From positions 1,550,001 to 1,614,000 of the forward strand of contig CP006833.1 in the NCBI GenBank assembly GCA_000495505.1: 64,000 nucleotides of DNA, in the 5' to 3' direction. Made by a program: the position numbers and the translations under genes. The DNA is from Campylobacter fetus subsp. testudinum 03-427. Its GTDB lineage: Bacteria; Campylobacterota; Campylobacteria; Campylobacterales; Campylobacteraceae. The notes beneath the pieces are model-generated. The model saw only the letters and a list, made by a program, of their open reading frames with translations, made no database searches and was not told the origin of the DNA. This document shows, piece after piece, positions 8,887-17,570 of the stretch (position 1 is the stretch's first letter; each line of letters starts with the position of its first letter).

Positions 8887-9806
8887 CCATACCAGATCAT
8901 TATAATTACATAGCTCTATTTTTAACACTGTCTTGTAACTTAAAGTGTCCGTACTGTATAAATTTAAATGAAAATGGAGCCAGTAGAAAAAGTGTTACTA
9001 GAGGAGTTATAAAGCCAGATATTTGGCTAAATTTCATAAATCGTTTAGATATCAAAAGCGATGATTTGCCACTTACTCTTCAAGGCGGTGAACCAACTTT
9101 GTATCCATACTTCTACGAACTTGTAAATGGCATAGATGATAAATTTAAACTAGACCTGCTTACAAACTTTATGTTTGATGAAGATGAATTTATAAGACGT
9201 ATAAATCCTTCAAAATTTACACGCAATGCGAAATATGCTGCCATAAGAGTAAGCTATCACCCAAATCAAAATGACATAAATACGCTTATAAAAAAACATG
9301 ATAAGATGAAAGATGCCGGATTTTACGTAGGAATTTATTCTGTTTTAACTCCTCAAAATAAATCTCATATAGAAGAAATCATGAAAAAATGCAAAGATTT
9401 AGGAATTGATTTTAGAGTTAAAGAATATCTTGGGTTTGATGGAAAAAAATGGCACGGAAGCTATAAATTTCCAGAAGCTATAAGTGGAAAAGTTAATAAA
9501 TACTGTGATTGCAAAACAACAGAATTGCTAATCAGTCCTGCAGGTTTAGTGTATCGCTGCCACTCAGATCTCTATGAAAAAAGAGCCGAAGTAGCAGATA
9601 TCAGTGATCCAAACTATAAATTTGAAGATATTTACCGACCTTGCATAGTTTATGGACACTGCAATCCATGTGATATAAAAGTAAAAACAAATAGATTTCA
9701 GAATTTTGGTCATACATCTGTTGAGATAAAAAATATTAGAGACTTGAACGAGAAAGAGCAGATTTTACTAGAAAATAGCGATTTTAAAGGAGCTTTAAAT
9801 TTATGA
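8874..9806 (+). CDS. Radical SAM enzyme with C-terminal auxiliary cluster
   Basis: The cluster motif CNLKCPYC (Cys21, Cys25, Cys28) binds the 4Fe-4S cluster that cleaves S-adenosylmethionine. LQGGEPTL is the family GGEP motif. Several cysteines in the last third (YCDCKTTELL, YRCHSD, PCIVYGHCNPC) fit a SPASM/twitch auxiliary cluster. The protein is 310 residues and cytoplasmic. The substrate is unknown; co-location with sugar genes suggests oxidation or rearrangement of a sugar or its precursor. It overlaps its neighbours (13 and 4 bases), so it is part of one operon. It is only distantly similar to the next two radical SAM genes. Confidence 0.83.
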   Translation: MQKITIPDHYNYIALFLTLSCNLKCPYCINLNENGASRKSVTRGVIKPDIWLNFINRLDIKSDDLPLTLQGGEPTLYPYFYELVNGIDDKFKLDLLTNFMFDEDEFIRRINPSKFTRNAKYAAIRVSYHPNQNDINTLIKKHDKMKDAGFYVGIYSVLTPQNKSHIEEIMKKCKDLGIDFRVKEYLGFDGKKWHGSYKFPEAISGKVNKYCDCKTTELLISPAGLVYRCHSDLYEKRAEVADISDPNYKFEDIYRPCIVYGHCNPCDIKVKTNRFQNFGHTSVEIKNIRDLNEKEQILLENSDFKGALNL

Positions 9807-10873
9807 AATTTAGTCTCGACGCACACAAACTACACCACCATTTAGATAGAGTTTTAGAATTTAAACAAACCGGAGATTGTGCACCTATCTATATGGAAGT
9901 AAGTCCGTGCGGATCATGCAATCACAGATGTCTGTTTTGTGCGTATGATTATATAGCCTATCCAAATAGAAAACTCGATACTGATAATTTTATCAAATTT
10001 ACTACAGAAGTAGCAAAAGCCGGGCTAAAATCTATGCTATTTGCAGGTGAAGGTGAACCTTTGATACATAATGATATAGATAAAATGGTGGCTCACGCAA
10101 AACAATGCGGTATCGACTGCGGAATGTTTAGTAACGCAGCGCTTTTAAAAGCCGATCTTGCTAAAAAGTTACTCCCGAATTTAACTTTTTTACGATTCTC
10201 ATTTAATGCCGGAGATAATCAAACTTACTCTAAAATTCACACTCCACACAAAAAAACAAGTGATTTTGAAAAAGTAGTAGAAAATATCAAATTTGCGAAT
10301 GATTATAGAAAAGAGCAGAACTTAAAAGTAGATCTTGGGTCTCAGTTTGTACTTTTACCGGAAAATAAAAACTCTCTTATCAATGCAGTAAAAACTATGA
10401 AAGAGTGTGGTGTAGATTATATTAGCATAAAACCGTTTGTGCTACAAAATGAAAATCAACTATATAAAAATAATTCTAAATTTGAAATAGATCAGCTTGA
10501 AACAATGATAAGTGAAGCTAAGAACTATGAAGACGATGATTTTAAAGTTATTTTCAGACAAAATGCTTTTTCTAAATACGGTCAAAGAGACTACTCTCAT
10601 TGCTATGGATGCAGCTTTATAACTGTGTTAAACTCAGCTGGAGATTTGGCTAGCTGCTTGCCATATTGGGATAAAAAAGAGTTTGTTTATGGCAATATAA
10701 ATGAACAAAGTTTTGGAGAGATATGGGGGGGGGGTAGACGTAAACGAGTAAAAGAACTGTTAGAAAATGAAATAAAAACAAAAAATTGCCCGCCAAACTG
10801 TAGGCCAAATGCTATAAATGAGTTTTTAAATGAGATTTTAAATCCTGATGTAAAACACATAAATTTCATATAG
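9803..10873 (+). CDS. Radical SAM/SPASM enzyme, phase-variable (G10, on)
   Basis: The 356-residue protein has CNHRCLFC (Cys39, Cys43, Cys46), FAGEGEPL in place of GGEP, and a C-terminal cysteine region (YGCSF, LASCLPYW, NCPPNC) of SPASM type. A G10 tract (10725-10734) encodes Trp-Gly-Gly-Gly at 308-311 near the C-terminus. The tract is in the read-through state. Any one-base change would remove the last cysteines, probably killing the auxiliary cluster. The neighbouring paralogue (10904) has W-Q-S-D at the same place, so the tract is a local substitution rather than a conserved element. AAAGGAG precedes the start. Substrate unknown. Confidence 0.84.
   Translation: MKFSLDAHKLHHHLDRVLEFKQTGDCAPIYMEVSPCGSCNHRCLFCAYDYIAYPNRKLDTDNFIKFTTEVAKAGLKSMLFAGEGEPLIHNDIDKMVAHAKQCGIDCGMFSNAALLKADLAKKLLPNLTFLRFSFNAGDNQTYSKIHTPHKKTSDFEKVVENIKFANDYRKEQNLKVDLGSQFVLLPENKNSLINAVKTMKECGVDYISIKPFVLQNENQLYKNNSKFEIDQLETMISEAKNYEDDDFKVIFRQNAFSKYGQRDYSHCYGCSFITVLNSAGDLASCLPYWDKKEFVYGNINEQSFGEIWGGGRRKRVKELLENEIKTKNCPPNCRPNAINEFLNEILNPDVKHINFI
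10725..10734 (+). repeat. Poly-G contingency tract, G10
   Basis: Ten consecutive G inside the radical SAM gene 9803-10873. The downstream reading frame is open at this length (on). Confidence 0.95.
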
Positions 10874-10903
10874 TTCTATAGCCTAACGGGCTAGGAGAGA
10901 TAT

Positions 10904-11998
10904 ATGAAAGATAAATTTAGAATTGATTCACATAAACTAATTTTTCACCCTAAAAGAGTATCTAATTTTTTAGATGCATTAGGAAACTGGGAAAAAGAGA
11001 AAGATATATATCCGATTTATGTTGAATTTAGCCCATGCGGAGCATGCAATCACAGATGTACATTTTGCGGTTTGGACTACATGGGATATAAAAATATAAA
11101 AATTAGTCTAGAAGCATTTAAAAAAACATCTAAAGATATGGCAGAATGTGGTGTGAAAAGCATAATGTTCGCAGGAGAAGGTGAACCGTTACTTCATAAG
11201 GATCTGCCATCAATGGCAGAGTTTGCAAAAATGCAGGGAATAGATCTTGGACTTACTACAAATTTTGCACTAACAAACACTGATATTTCCAAGTCTTTGC
11301 TTAAAAATTTTACTTGGATAAAAGTTAGTCTAAATGGTGCAAATGCGCAAAACTATGCTATGATACATAAAACTAAGGCAAGTGATTTTGACAAAGTAAT
11401 AAATAATCTAAAAGAAGCCATAAAAATAAGAAAAGAAAATAAATTTAAATGCTCAATCGGGGTTCAACTGCTGCTGCTAAAAGAAAATATAGACTATGTT
11501 TTAGAATTAGCTAAAATATTAAGAGATATAGATGTTGATTATTTTGTCATTAAGCCATATTCGCAACATCTTTTTAGTATAACAAAAGAGCATAATGCAT
11601 TTAAATACATAAATTTAGAGTCACTAGCAAATAGTTTATATGGGTTACAAAATGATAATTTTTCAGTTATTTTTCGATATAAAACTATGCAAAAAAAAGA
11701 TTCCAGCAAACATGAGTATAAAAAATGTTACTCCACACCATACTTTTGGGCATATGTGTCAAGCAATGGAGATTTGTACTCTTGCAGTTGCTACTTAGGA
11801 GATGATAAGTTTAAATTTGGTAATATAAATGATAAAAGTTTCCGTGAGCTTTGGCAGAGTGATAAAAGAAAGCAAAATATAAATTTTGTTCAAAACTCTC
11901 TTAACATCAGTCAATGCAGAGTTAATTGCAGAATGGATTTTATCAACTCATACCTTTGGGAACTTAAAAATCCAAATGAACATGTAAATTTTATTTAG
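10904..11998 (+). CDS. Radical SAM/SPASM enzyme, paralogue without tract
   Basis: The 364-residue protein is clearly paralogous to the preceding gene (FSPCGACNHRCTFC against VSPCGSCNHRCLFC, and the same C-terminal ending V-x-F-I). The cluster cysteines are 48, 52 and 55, with FAGEGEPL and a SPASM-like region (KKCYSTPYF, LYSCSCYLG, CRVNC). It has no poly-G tract, so it stays on when its sister switches off. AGGAGA precedes the ATG. A short stem (TAGCC/GGCTA, 10880-10894) sits between the genes. The pair may act in sequence or on related substrates; the reaction is unknown. Confidence 0.84.
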   Translation: MKDKFRIDSHKLIFHPKRVSNFLDALGNWEKEKDIYPIYVEFSPCGACNHRCTFCGLDYMGYKNIKISLEAFKKTSKDMAECGVKSIMFAGEGEPLLHKDLPSMAEFAKMQGIDLGLTTNFALTNTDISKSLLKNFTWIKVSLNGANAQNYAMIHKTKASDFDKVINNLKEAIKIRKENKFKCSIGVQLLLLKENIDYVLELAKILRDIDVDYFVIKPYSQHLFSITKEHNAFKYINLESLANSLYGLQNDNFSVIFRYKTMQKKDSSKHEYKKCYSTPYFWAYVSSNGDLYSCSCYLGDDKFKFGNINDKSFRELWQSDKRKQNINFVQNSLNISQCRVNCRMDFINSYLWELKNPNEHVNFI

Positions 11999-12006
11999 GA
12001 ACTATT

Positions 12007-12768
12007 ATGACCCAAACAGAGATAAGAAAAAATATACTTAAAATGGCAAATAGAGCCAAAAGTCCGCATATAGGCTCGGCTCTATCTTGCGTTGATATTT
12101 TATATACATTATATTTTAAAATTTTAAAACTTGAAAACTATGCACAACGAGATATTTTCTTACTCTCAAAAGCGCACGCAGCAATGGCTCTTTACGTCAC
12201 TTTAAATGCAAAAGGATTTATGAGCGATGAAGAGATACTAGGATATTATCAAAATAATGGCACATTACCAGCTCACACAGATAGATTTAGTAGTCCATAC
12301 ATAGAGATCTCAGCAGGAAGTCTTGGACATGCACTTCCTATGTCAGTAGGAATAGCAATGAGCATAAAAAATGAAAATCGAAAAGTATATGTCTTAATCG
12401 GAGATGGAGAAACACAAGAAGGTAGCATTTGGGAAGCAGCGATGTTAGCCCCTAAACTAAATTTAAATAATCTTTGTGTTTTGATAGATTATAACAATCT
12501 TCAAGGATATGGCAGAGCTAAGGAGATAACAAGTTTTGAACCTATAGATAAAAAATGGGAGAGCTTTGGCTGGGAATGCGTCATAGTAGATGGTCATGAT
12601 GTACAAGCTTTGCAAAAAGCCATGAGTATAAAAACAGATAAGCCGCTTTGCATAGTATGCAAAACTATCAAAGGAAAAGGTGTAGAGTTTATGGAAAATG
12701 AACTCAAATGGCATTATTATATTGTTACAGATGAGATTTTAAACAGCGCATTAAGGGTTCTAAAATGA
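12007..12768 (+). CDS. Transketolase-like protein, N-terminal (TPP pyrophosphate) subunit
   Basis: The 253-residue protein corresponds to the first third of transketolase. It contains SLGHALPMSVG and the thiamine pyrophosphate motif GDGETQEGS (from residue 132) ending in DYNN. Together with the next gene it makes a split transketolase, as in many pathway-specific versions. Such enzymes move two-carbon ketol units. In a sugar island they may build a branched chain or an unusual precursor (inference). The stop overlaps the start of its partner in ATGA form, consistent with equal production of both subunits. Confidence 0.88.
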   Translation: MTQTEIRKNILKMANRAKSPHIGSALSCVDILYTLYFKILKLENYAQRDIFLLSKAHAAMALYVTLNAKGFMSDEEILGYYQNNGTLPAHTDRFSSPYIEISAGSLGHALPMSVGIAMSIKNENRKVYVLIGDGETQEGSIWEAAMLAPKLNLNNLCVLIDYNNLQGYGRAKEITSFEPIDKKWESFGWECVIVDGHDVQALQKAMSIKTDKPLCIVCKTIKGKGVEFMENELKWHYYIVTDEILNSALRVLK

Positions 12769-13631
12769 GAAATACACTAGCAAATGAAATTTATAAATAC
12801 GCTGCCAAAAATAAGGATTTTTTTCTAATAAGTGGAGATGCGGGGCTTGGCGTATGGGATGAATATCAAAAAGAGTTTCCTAATCAATTTATAAATCCCG
12901 GGATAAATGAAGCATTATGTGTAGGAATGGCTGCTGGAATGGCACTAAGTGGGAAAAAAGTGGTATATTATAATATAGCTCCATTTGTGATAATGCGTCC
13001 TTTCGAGCAAGTAAGAAACGATATTTGCTATCAAGAATTACCCGTGATTTTAGTAGGTACTGGAGCTGGAATAACATACGCTCCATCTGGTATGACACAC
13101 TATAGCGTTGAGGATATAGCAATTGCATTATCTTTACCAAATTTAGACATATATTCACCTGCTAGTCCTCTTGAGACAAAATTAGCATTTGAAAATGCCC
13201 TAAAATCAAAAAATCCGAGTTATATAAGAATAGAAAAATCTGGCGAGATAGAAATACATAAAAACAATATAGATATAACAGATTTAAATTTCATTCAAAC
13301 CGGCGGAACAGATCTGATAATAACTCATGGAAGCATAGTAAATGAGTGTTTAGGTATCTCTAATGTAAGCGTTGCAACTGCACCTTTTATAAACTCTACA
13401 AATAAGAAAATTATAGATCAAATATCTAAATTTAAAAATATTTTTGTAGTTGAAGAACATTTTAAATTTGGGGGTCTAGCTACATTTTTGCAAAGCAAAA
13501 TAGATAAAAAAATTCATCCCATAGGACTAAAAAACCATTATATACATGAAATAGGAGATAGAAAATTCTTAAGAAAATTATATGGTTTAGACAAAAGCGC
13601 TATAGAAAAGCAAATAAAGGATAATATATGA
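12765..13631 (+). CDS. Transketolase-like protein, C-terminal (pyrimidine-binding) subunit
   Basis: The 288-residue protein corresponds to the middle and C-terminal domains of transketolase. Glu49 in NEALCVGMAAG is the probable cofactor-activating glutamate. GTGAGITYAPSGMTHY gives the pyrimidine-domain signature, and a transketolase_C-like domain ends the protein. It partners the preceding N-terminal subunit. It also resembles the second half of 1-deoxyxylulose-5-phosphate synthase, but the split form and sugar context favour a dedicated two-subunit transketolase. It overlaps the following methyltransferase gene by 4 bases. Confidence 0.87.
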   Translation: MRNTLANEIYKYAAKNKDFFLISGDAGLGVWDEYQKEFPNQFINPGINEALCVGMAAGMALSGKKVVYYNIAPFVIMRPFEQVRNDICYQELPVILVGTGAGITYAPSGMTHYSVEDIAIALSLPNLDIYSPASPLETKLAFENALKSKNPSYIRIEKSGEIEIHKNNIDITDLNFIQTGGTDLIITHGSIVNECLGISNVSVATAPFINSTNKKIIDQISKFKNIFVVEEHFKFGGLATFLQSKIDKKIHPIGLKNHYIHEIGDRKFLRKLYGLDKSAIEKQIKDNI

Positions 13632-14287
13632 AAGAGCTTGATATTTTCACAAATTTACATAAGAAAACCAATAGAGAATATCTGCCCAGAATGTACGATG
13701 ACAAGGTAAATTGCATGGTAAAAGCTAAAGAATTTGAAGCTGATTTTTGGGATGGAGATAGAAAATTTGGTTATGGAGGCTACAAATATGATGGCAGATG
13801 GGAACCCGTAGCTAAAAGATTGATAGAAATTTATAAATTAAAAAATTTAGATAAAGTGCTTGATGTTGGATGTGGAAAAGCGTTTTTATTGTATGAGCTA
13901 AAAAAGCTGCTCCCAAATTTACAAATTACTGGATTTGATATATCAAAGTATGCTTTAAAAAATGCAAAAGAAGAAGTAAAAGACTATTTATTTTACCATG
14001 ATGCAAAAAATGATTTTCCTTTTAAAAAAGATGAATTTGATCTGGCTATTTCACTAACAACTTTACATAATCTTAAAATTTACGATCTTAAAAATGCACT
14101 ACAAAACATAAATTTCGTTGCAAAAAATAAATTTGTAGTAGTAGAAAGTTACCGAAATGAAAAAGAACTTTTTAATCTTGAATGTTGGGCGCTAACTTGT
14201 CAAAGCTTTTTTAGCAAAGACGAGTGGGAATGGCTATTTAAAGAATTCGGCTATAATGGCGATTATGAATTTATATATTTTGAGTAG
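13628..14287 (+). CDS. SAM-dependent methyltransferase (class I)
   Basis: The 219-residue cytoplasmic protein has the SAM-binding motif KVLDVGCGKAF (about 76-86), then FDISKYAL, DLAISLTTLHN and a C-terminal region typical of small-molecule methyltransferases. AAGGATAAT precedes the ATG. It lies between the transketolase pair and another radical SAM gene, so methylation of the island's sugar intermediate is likely, but position and acceptor atom cannot be read. It has no poly-G tract. Confidence 0.8.
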   Translation: MKELDIFTNLHKKTNREYLPRMYDDKVNCMVKAKEFEADFWDGDRKFGYGGYKYDGRWEPVAKRLIEIYKLKNLDKVLDVGCGKAFLLYELKKLLPNLQITGFDISKYALKNAKEEVKDYLFYHDAKNDFPFKKDEFDLAISLTTLHNLKIYDLKNALQNINFVAKNKFVVVESYRNEKELFNLECWALTCQSFFSKDEWEWLFKEFGYNGDYEFIYFE

Positions 14288-14340
14288 GAATTTAACAATA
14301 AAATTATGAAAAATAGTTGTAGCTTAAAGAGAGTAAATTA

Positions 14341-15402
14341 ATGGGTCTATTATATACAAAATACAAAATGTTCCACTATCCAAAAAAGATTGACTCTTTG
14401 AATACAGATGAGATACTACCTCCTCTTCAAGTAAGAATCAAACCTACTAATGCTTGCAATCATGATTGTTGGTACTGTGCATATAAAGCTAGTAATCTCC
14501 AACTCGGAAAAGATATGGTAGTTAAAGACTATATACCAAAAGATAAGATGTTTGAGATAATAGATGATCTTGATAGTATGGGTGTAAAAAGTATAACTTT
14601 TAGTGGTGGCGGAGAGCCTCTATCTTATAGATATATGACTGAAACTTTAGAAAAATTAAGTAAAACAGATATTAAATTTGCAAGTCTAACAAATGGCTCA
14701 AAACTAAATGGAGATATAGCAAATCTATTTTCTAAATTCGGAACTTGGTTAAGAGTAAGCATAGATGGATTTGATGATGAAAGCTATGCAAAATATAGAA
14801 ATGTAAAAGTCGGAGAGTTTAGTAAAGTAATTAAAAATATGAGTGAGTTTAGTAAGTTAGGGGGGAAATGCTTACTAGGAGTGTCTTTCATAATAGATAA
14901 CAAAAACTACTCACACATATATGATGTTTTACACTTATTTAAAGATATAGGTGTAAGCAGCGTGAAATTAAGTCCTTGCATAATATCAAATGATGCTGCC
15001 AAAAATAATGAATATCATAGTAAAATATTTAGTAATGTTCAAAAAGAGATAGATAAATCTATGAATTTAACCGATGGCAACTTTGAAATTTACAATTCAT
15101 ACCACCTTTTAGATACTAAATTTAAAAAAGATTATGACTGGTGCCCTATGCTACAAATTCTTATGGTTATAGGAGCGGATCAAAACGTATATGCATGTCA
15201 AGATAAGGCTTATAATCTTGATAACGGACTTTTATTTAGTATAAAAGACAGAAGTTTTAAAGAAGCATGGAATGCGGATAAAAATAGTTTTTATAAAATC
15301 AAACCATGCGAAGTATGCAATCATCATTGTGTATCAAATGAAAAAAACAAAATTTTGCTTGAATATTTAGGTGCAGACAAAGAACATCTAGGATTTGTAT
15401 AA
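14341..15402 (+). CDS. Radical SAM/SPASM enzyme
   Basis: The 353-residue protein has CNHDCWYC (Cys39, Cys43, Cys46), FSGGGEPL and a C-terminal cysteine cluster (VYACQDKA, CEVCNHHC) of SPASM type. It is the third sub-type of radical SAM protein in this run. A G6 run (14860-14865) in the middle of the gene is shorter than the contingency tracts and is probably stable. A later in-frame ATG (14368) is possible, but 14341 keeps a residue stretch resembling its paralogues. It overlaps the next start by one base. Confidence 0.83.
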   Translation: MGLLYTKYKMFHYPKKIDSLNTDEILPPLQVRIKPTNACNHDCWYCAYKASNLQLGKDMVVKDYIPKDKMFEIIDDLDSMGVKSITFSGGGEPLSYRYMTETLEKLSKTDIKFASLTNGSKLNGDIANLFSKFGTWLRVSIDGFDDESYAKYRNVKVGEFSKVIKNMSEFSKLGGKCLLGVSFIIDNKNYSHIYDVLHLFKDIGVSSVKLSPCIISNDAAKNNEYHSKIFSNVQKEIDKSMNLTDGNFEIYNSYHLLDTKFKKDYDWCPMLQILMVIGADQNVYACQDKAYNLDNGLLFSIKDRSFKEAWNADKNSFYKIKPCEVCNHHCVSNEKNKILLEYLGADKEHLGFV

Positions 15403-16116
15403 TGAAAACAGCATTAGTTACAGGAGCCAGCAGGGGCATAGGAAGAGCTATAGCAAATGAACTTCTAAATAGAGGTTATTATGTCATATCGATAGCTAGA
15501 AATTTCGACAATGATGCAAAAACAATGCAAAATCAAAAATGCATAAGTTTAGATCTTATGAAAAATAGTGCAATATATGAGCTAAAAGCGCAGATAAAAG
15601 ACTATGATATAAATACCATAATTCATAATCTTGGTGGAAAAATTGACGAAGATAATCAACCCCTAACTAGTCAGGCACTAAAAAACAGCATTCATTTTAA
15701 TTTAGGGATAGCAGTGGATATAAATAACTTTTTAATACCTAAAATACAAAATTCTTCCATAGGGGGGGGGTAGTGTAGTATTTATCTCTTCAGATAGCGC
15801 TAAAAACGGTAGAGCCGCTCCAGCGTACGTAGCTAGCAAAGCAGCATTAAATGCATACATGAAATCCTGCGCAAGGTATTATGCTAAAGATAACATAGTA
15901 TTTTTTAGTGTTTTACCGGGCATTGTATATTTTCAAAATAGCACATGGGATAAGAAAAAACAAACCGATCCCCATACATTCAATCAAAAACTACAAAATA
16001 GTATATTTAAAGAATTTGCAACACCTAATCATATAGCAAATTTCGTATTGAGTATGTTAAACAGCAATAATAAATTTATAAATGGCGGAGAATTTATCAT
16101 AAATGGCGGAGAATAA
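15402..16116 (+). CDS. Short-chain dehydrogenase/reductase, phase-variable and OFF (G9)
   Basis: The protein begins with the Rossmann motif TGASRGIG (7-14). A G9 tract (15762-15770) puts TAG directly after it, ending translation at 123 residues, before the active site. With one G fewer (G8) the frame joins the downstream part and gives a normal 237-residue SDR with FISSDSAKNG and the catalytic Y-V-A-S-K (Tyr142, Lys146 by that count). The second half is therefore intact, and this is a switched-off phase-variable gene, not a decayed one. Likely role: NAD(P)-dependent oxidation or reduction of a sugar intermediate. An ATG for the next radical SAM gene lies in its last codons. Confidence 0.86.
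15762..15770 (+). repeat. Poly-G contingency tract, G9 (off state)
   Basis: Nine consecutive G followed at once by TAG in the current frame. G8 (or G11) would open the SDR frame. Confidence 0.95.
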
Positions 16117-17062
16117 TTTAGAACGAAAGAAAAAAGAGATAAAAGAACGTTTTGATTTCAATAAATTTGAAGATTATATCAAATTTCCAAAATATTTTGA
16201 GTTTGAAACAGTAAATGCATGCAATGCAAGATGCAAAATGTGTACCGTAACTCAGTGGGATGGGTACAATCAAAAGGATAAATATAAAAGAGTGGTTAGC
16301 GATGAGTTATGGAATAAATTTGTTAAGAATGTACAACCGTACAGTAAATGGATAGAAAAAATTACGCTTACGAGAGATGGTGAAACTCTTTTAGATAGTA
16401 AGATTGCAAATCGTATAACTGAGCTGAAAAAGGCGGGTATCAAACAAGTAGTAATTGTAACCAATGCATCTTTATTAAGTCAGAAAAAAAGTATAGAGCT
16501 ATTAAACTCCGGATTAGATGAAATAATGATCTCTATAGACGGTTTTACAAAACATACCTATGAAAGTATAAGAATAGGATTAAAATATGAAAAAGTACTT
16601 CAAAACACATTAAATTTTATCAAAATAAGAGAAAAGCTAAATGCTAACACTACAATAAGAATTAGGCTAATAGAACAAAAAGGAAATATGAAAGAGATAG
16701 ATAATTTTATTAAATTTTGGAAAAACAATACAAGAAGCAGCGATCAAGTATATTCAATGCCACTCCATAGCTGGGGAAATCAACTTATAAAAGAAAATGA
16801 AGAAAAAGTTAAAGAGTGGGGTAAGAAAGCATGTATATCGCCTTTTTCATCAATGGCTATACATTTTGATGGAAGAGTTGGAATGTGTGGTGTAGATTTT
16901 AACTGCAAATACAAAACGGGAGATTTAAATTTAAATAGCATAGAAGAGATTTGGCGTGGTGAAATATTCAGTACTATACGATCTAATCATTTAAACTCCA
17001 ATAGAAATGCCTATGAACTATGCAAAGGCTGCAATCTTTGGGATAGAGTATATAAAAAATAA
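16103..17062 (+). CDS. Radical SAM/SPASM enzyme
   Basis: The 319-residue protein has CNARCKMC (Cys40, Cys44, Cys47) and a SPASM-like C-terminus (CISPFSSMAIHFDGRVGMCGVDF, later CKGCN, quoted in parts). It is closely related to the gene at 21388. Together they bracket the five-gene block 17116-21360. It overlaps the end of the SDR frame by 14 bases, so switching of the SDR may also change its translation. The ribosome site is weak (GGAG about 14 bases upstream), in keeping with coupling. Substrate unknown. Confidence 0.83.
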   Translation: MAENNLERKKKEIKERFDFNKFEDYIKFPKYFEFETVNACNARCKMCTVTQWDGYNQKDKYKRVVSDELWNKFVKNVQPYSKWIEKITLTRDGETLLDSKIANRITELKKAGIKQVVIVTNASLLSQKKSIELLNSGLDEIMISIDGFTKHTYESIRIGLKYEKVLQNTLNFIKIREKLNANTTIRIRLIEQKGNMKEIDNFIKFWKNNTRSSDQVYSMPLHSWGNQLIKENEEKVKEWGKKACISPFSSMAIHFDGRVGMCGVDFNCKYKTGDLNLNSIEEIWRGEIFSTIRSNHLNSNRNAYELCKGCNLWDRVYKK

Positions 17063-17080
17063 TTGTTATAAAAGATAGTT

Positions 17081-17091
17081 TTTGATATAAT
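17081..17091 (+). promoter_or_regulatory. Promoter -10 region (TTTGATATAAT)
   Basis: TTTGATATAAT ends 24 bases before the cupin gene start. The same 11-mer occurs at 22411 and 53938, each in one of the rare gaps of the island. It fits the extended -10 of Campylobacter sigma70 promoters. It would give the block 17116-22371 its own promoter. Confidence 0.6.
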
Positions 17092-17115
17092 CAGCCAAAA
17101 ACAGAGGGTAAGATC

Positions 17116-17562
17116 TTGATACTTTCGGAAAAAACGGCAGATAAAAATGCAAAAACTCCAACATTTTTTATTGGTGAATGTGGCTCTATATCCGAGAAAG
17201 ATATTAATGAACTAAAAAAATATGCTTTGAAAAATAATACCACAGCAAGACTTAATCTATTTTCTGATAGCACAGATTTATTGCAATATATGTTAATTTT
17301 TCATCCGTATAAAAAAGATATAAGATATCAAAAATTTACAGAACAATCTTCAATATATATGGCGTTAGATGGAAATTTTAGTATTACTCTATACAATGAT
17401 GATATGTCTGTGCAAAATAAAACTATTCTCGGTAAAAATTTAATATCAGCGCTATCCATACCAAAAAATACATTCTATAAAATGGAAATGATAAGCGATC
17501 AACTACTTTTCATAGAAATTAGAAATGGACCTTTTAAAAGAGAAAACCAAATAATTATTTAA
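17116..17562 (+). CDS. WbuC-like cupin-fold protein
   Basis: The 148-residue protein resembles the WbuC cupin family found in O-antigen clusters. A short N-terminal region leads to LNLFSDSTDLLQYML, FHPYKKD, SIYMALDGNFSITLYNDD and a final FIEIRNGPF. The usual cupin histidines around the barrel (HxH and WHT) are mostly absent; FHP remains and the later site reads FYK. Metal binding is therefore doubtful. The start is TTG with GAGGGT 6 bases before. WbuC function is not established; a role as sugar isomerase or scaffold is possible. Confidence 0.68.
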   Translation: MILSEKTADKNAKTPTFFIGECGSISEKDINELKKYALKNNTTARLNLFSDSTDLLQYMLIFHPYKKDIRYQKFTEQSSIYMALDGNFSITLYNDDMSVQNKTILGKNLISALSIPKNTFYKMEMISDQLLFIEIRNGPFKRENQIII

Positions 17563-17570
17563 GGAATAAT

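Noticed and set aside
14860-14865. G6 run in the radical SAM gene 14341 as a contingency tract
   Set aside because: It is shorter than every tract considered variable here (9-11), and the frame is intact; probably stable.
15859-16116. Separate small gene starting at an internal ATG after the SDR stop
   Set aside because: It is the continuation of the SDR: removing one G from the tract joins both parts with the catalytic Y-x-x-x-K in the right position.
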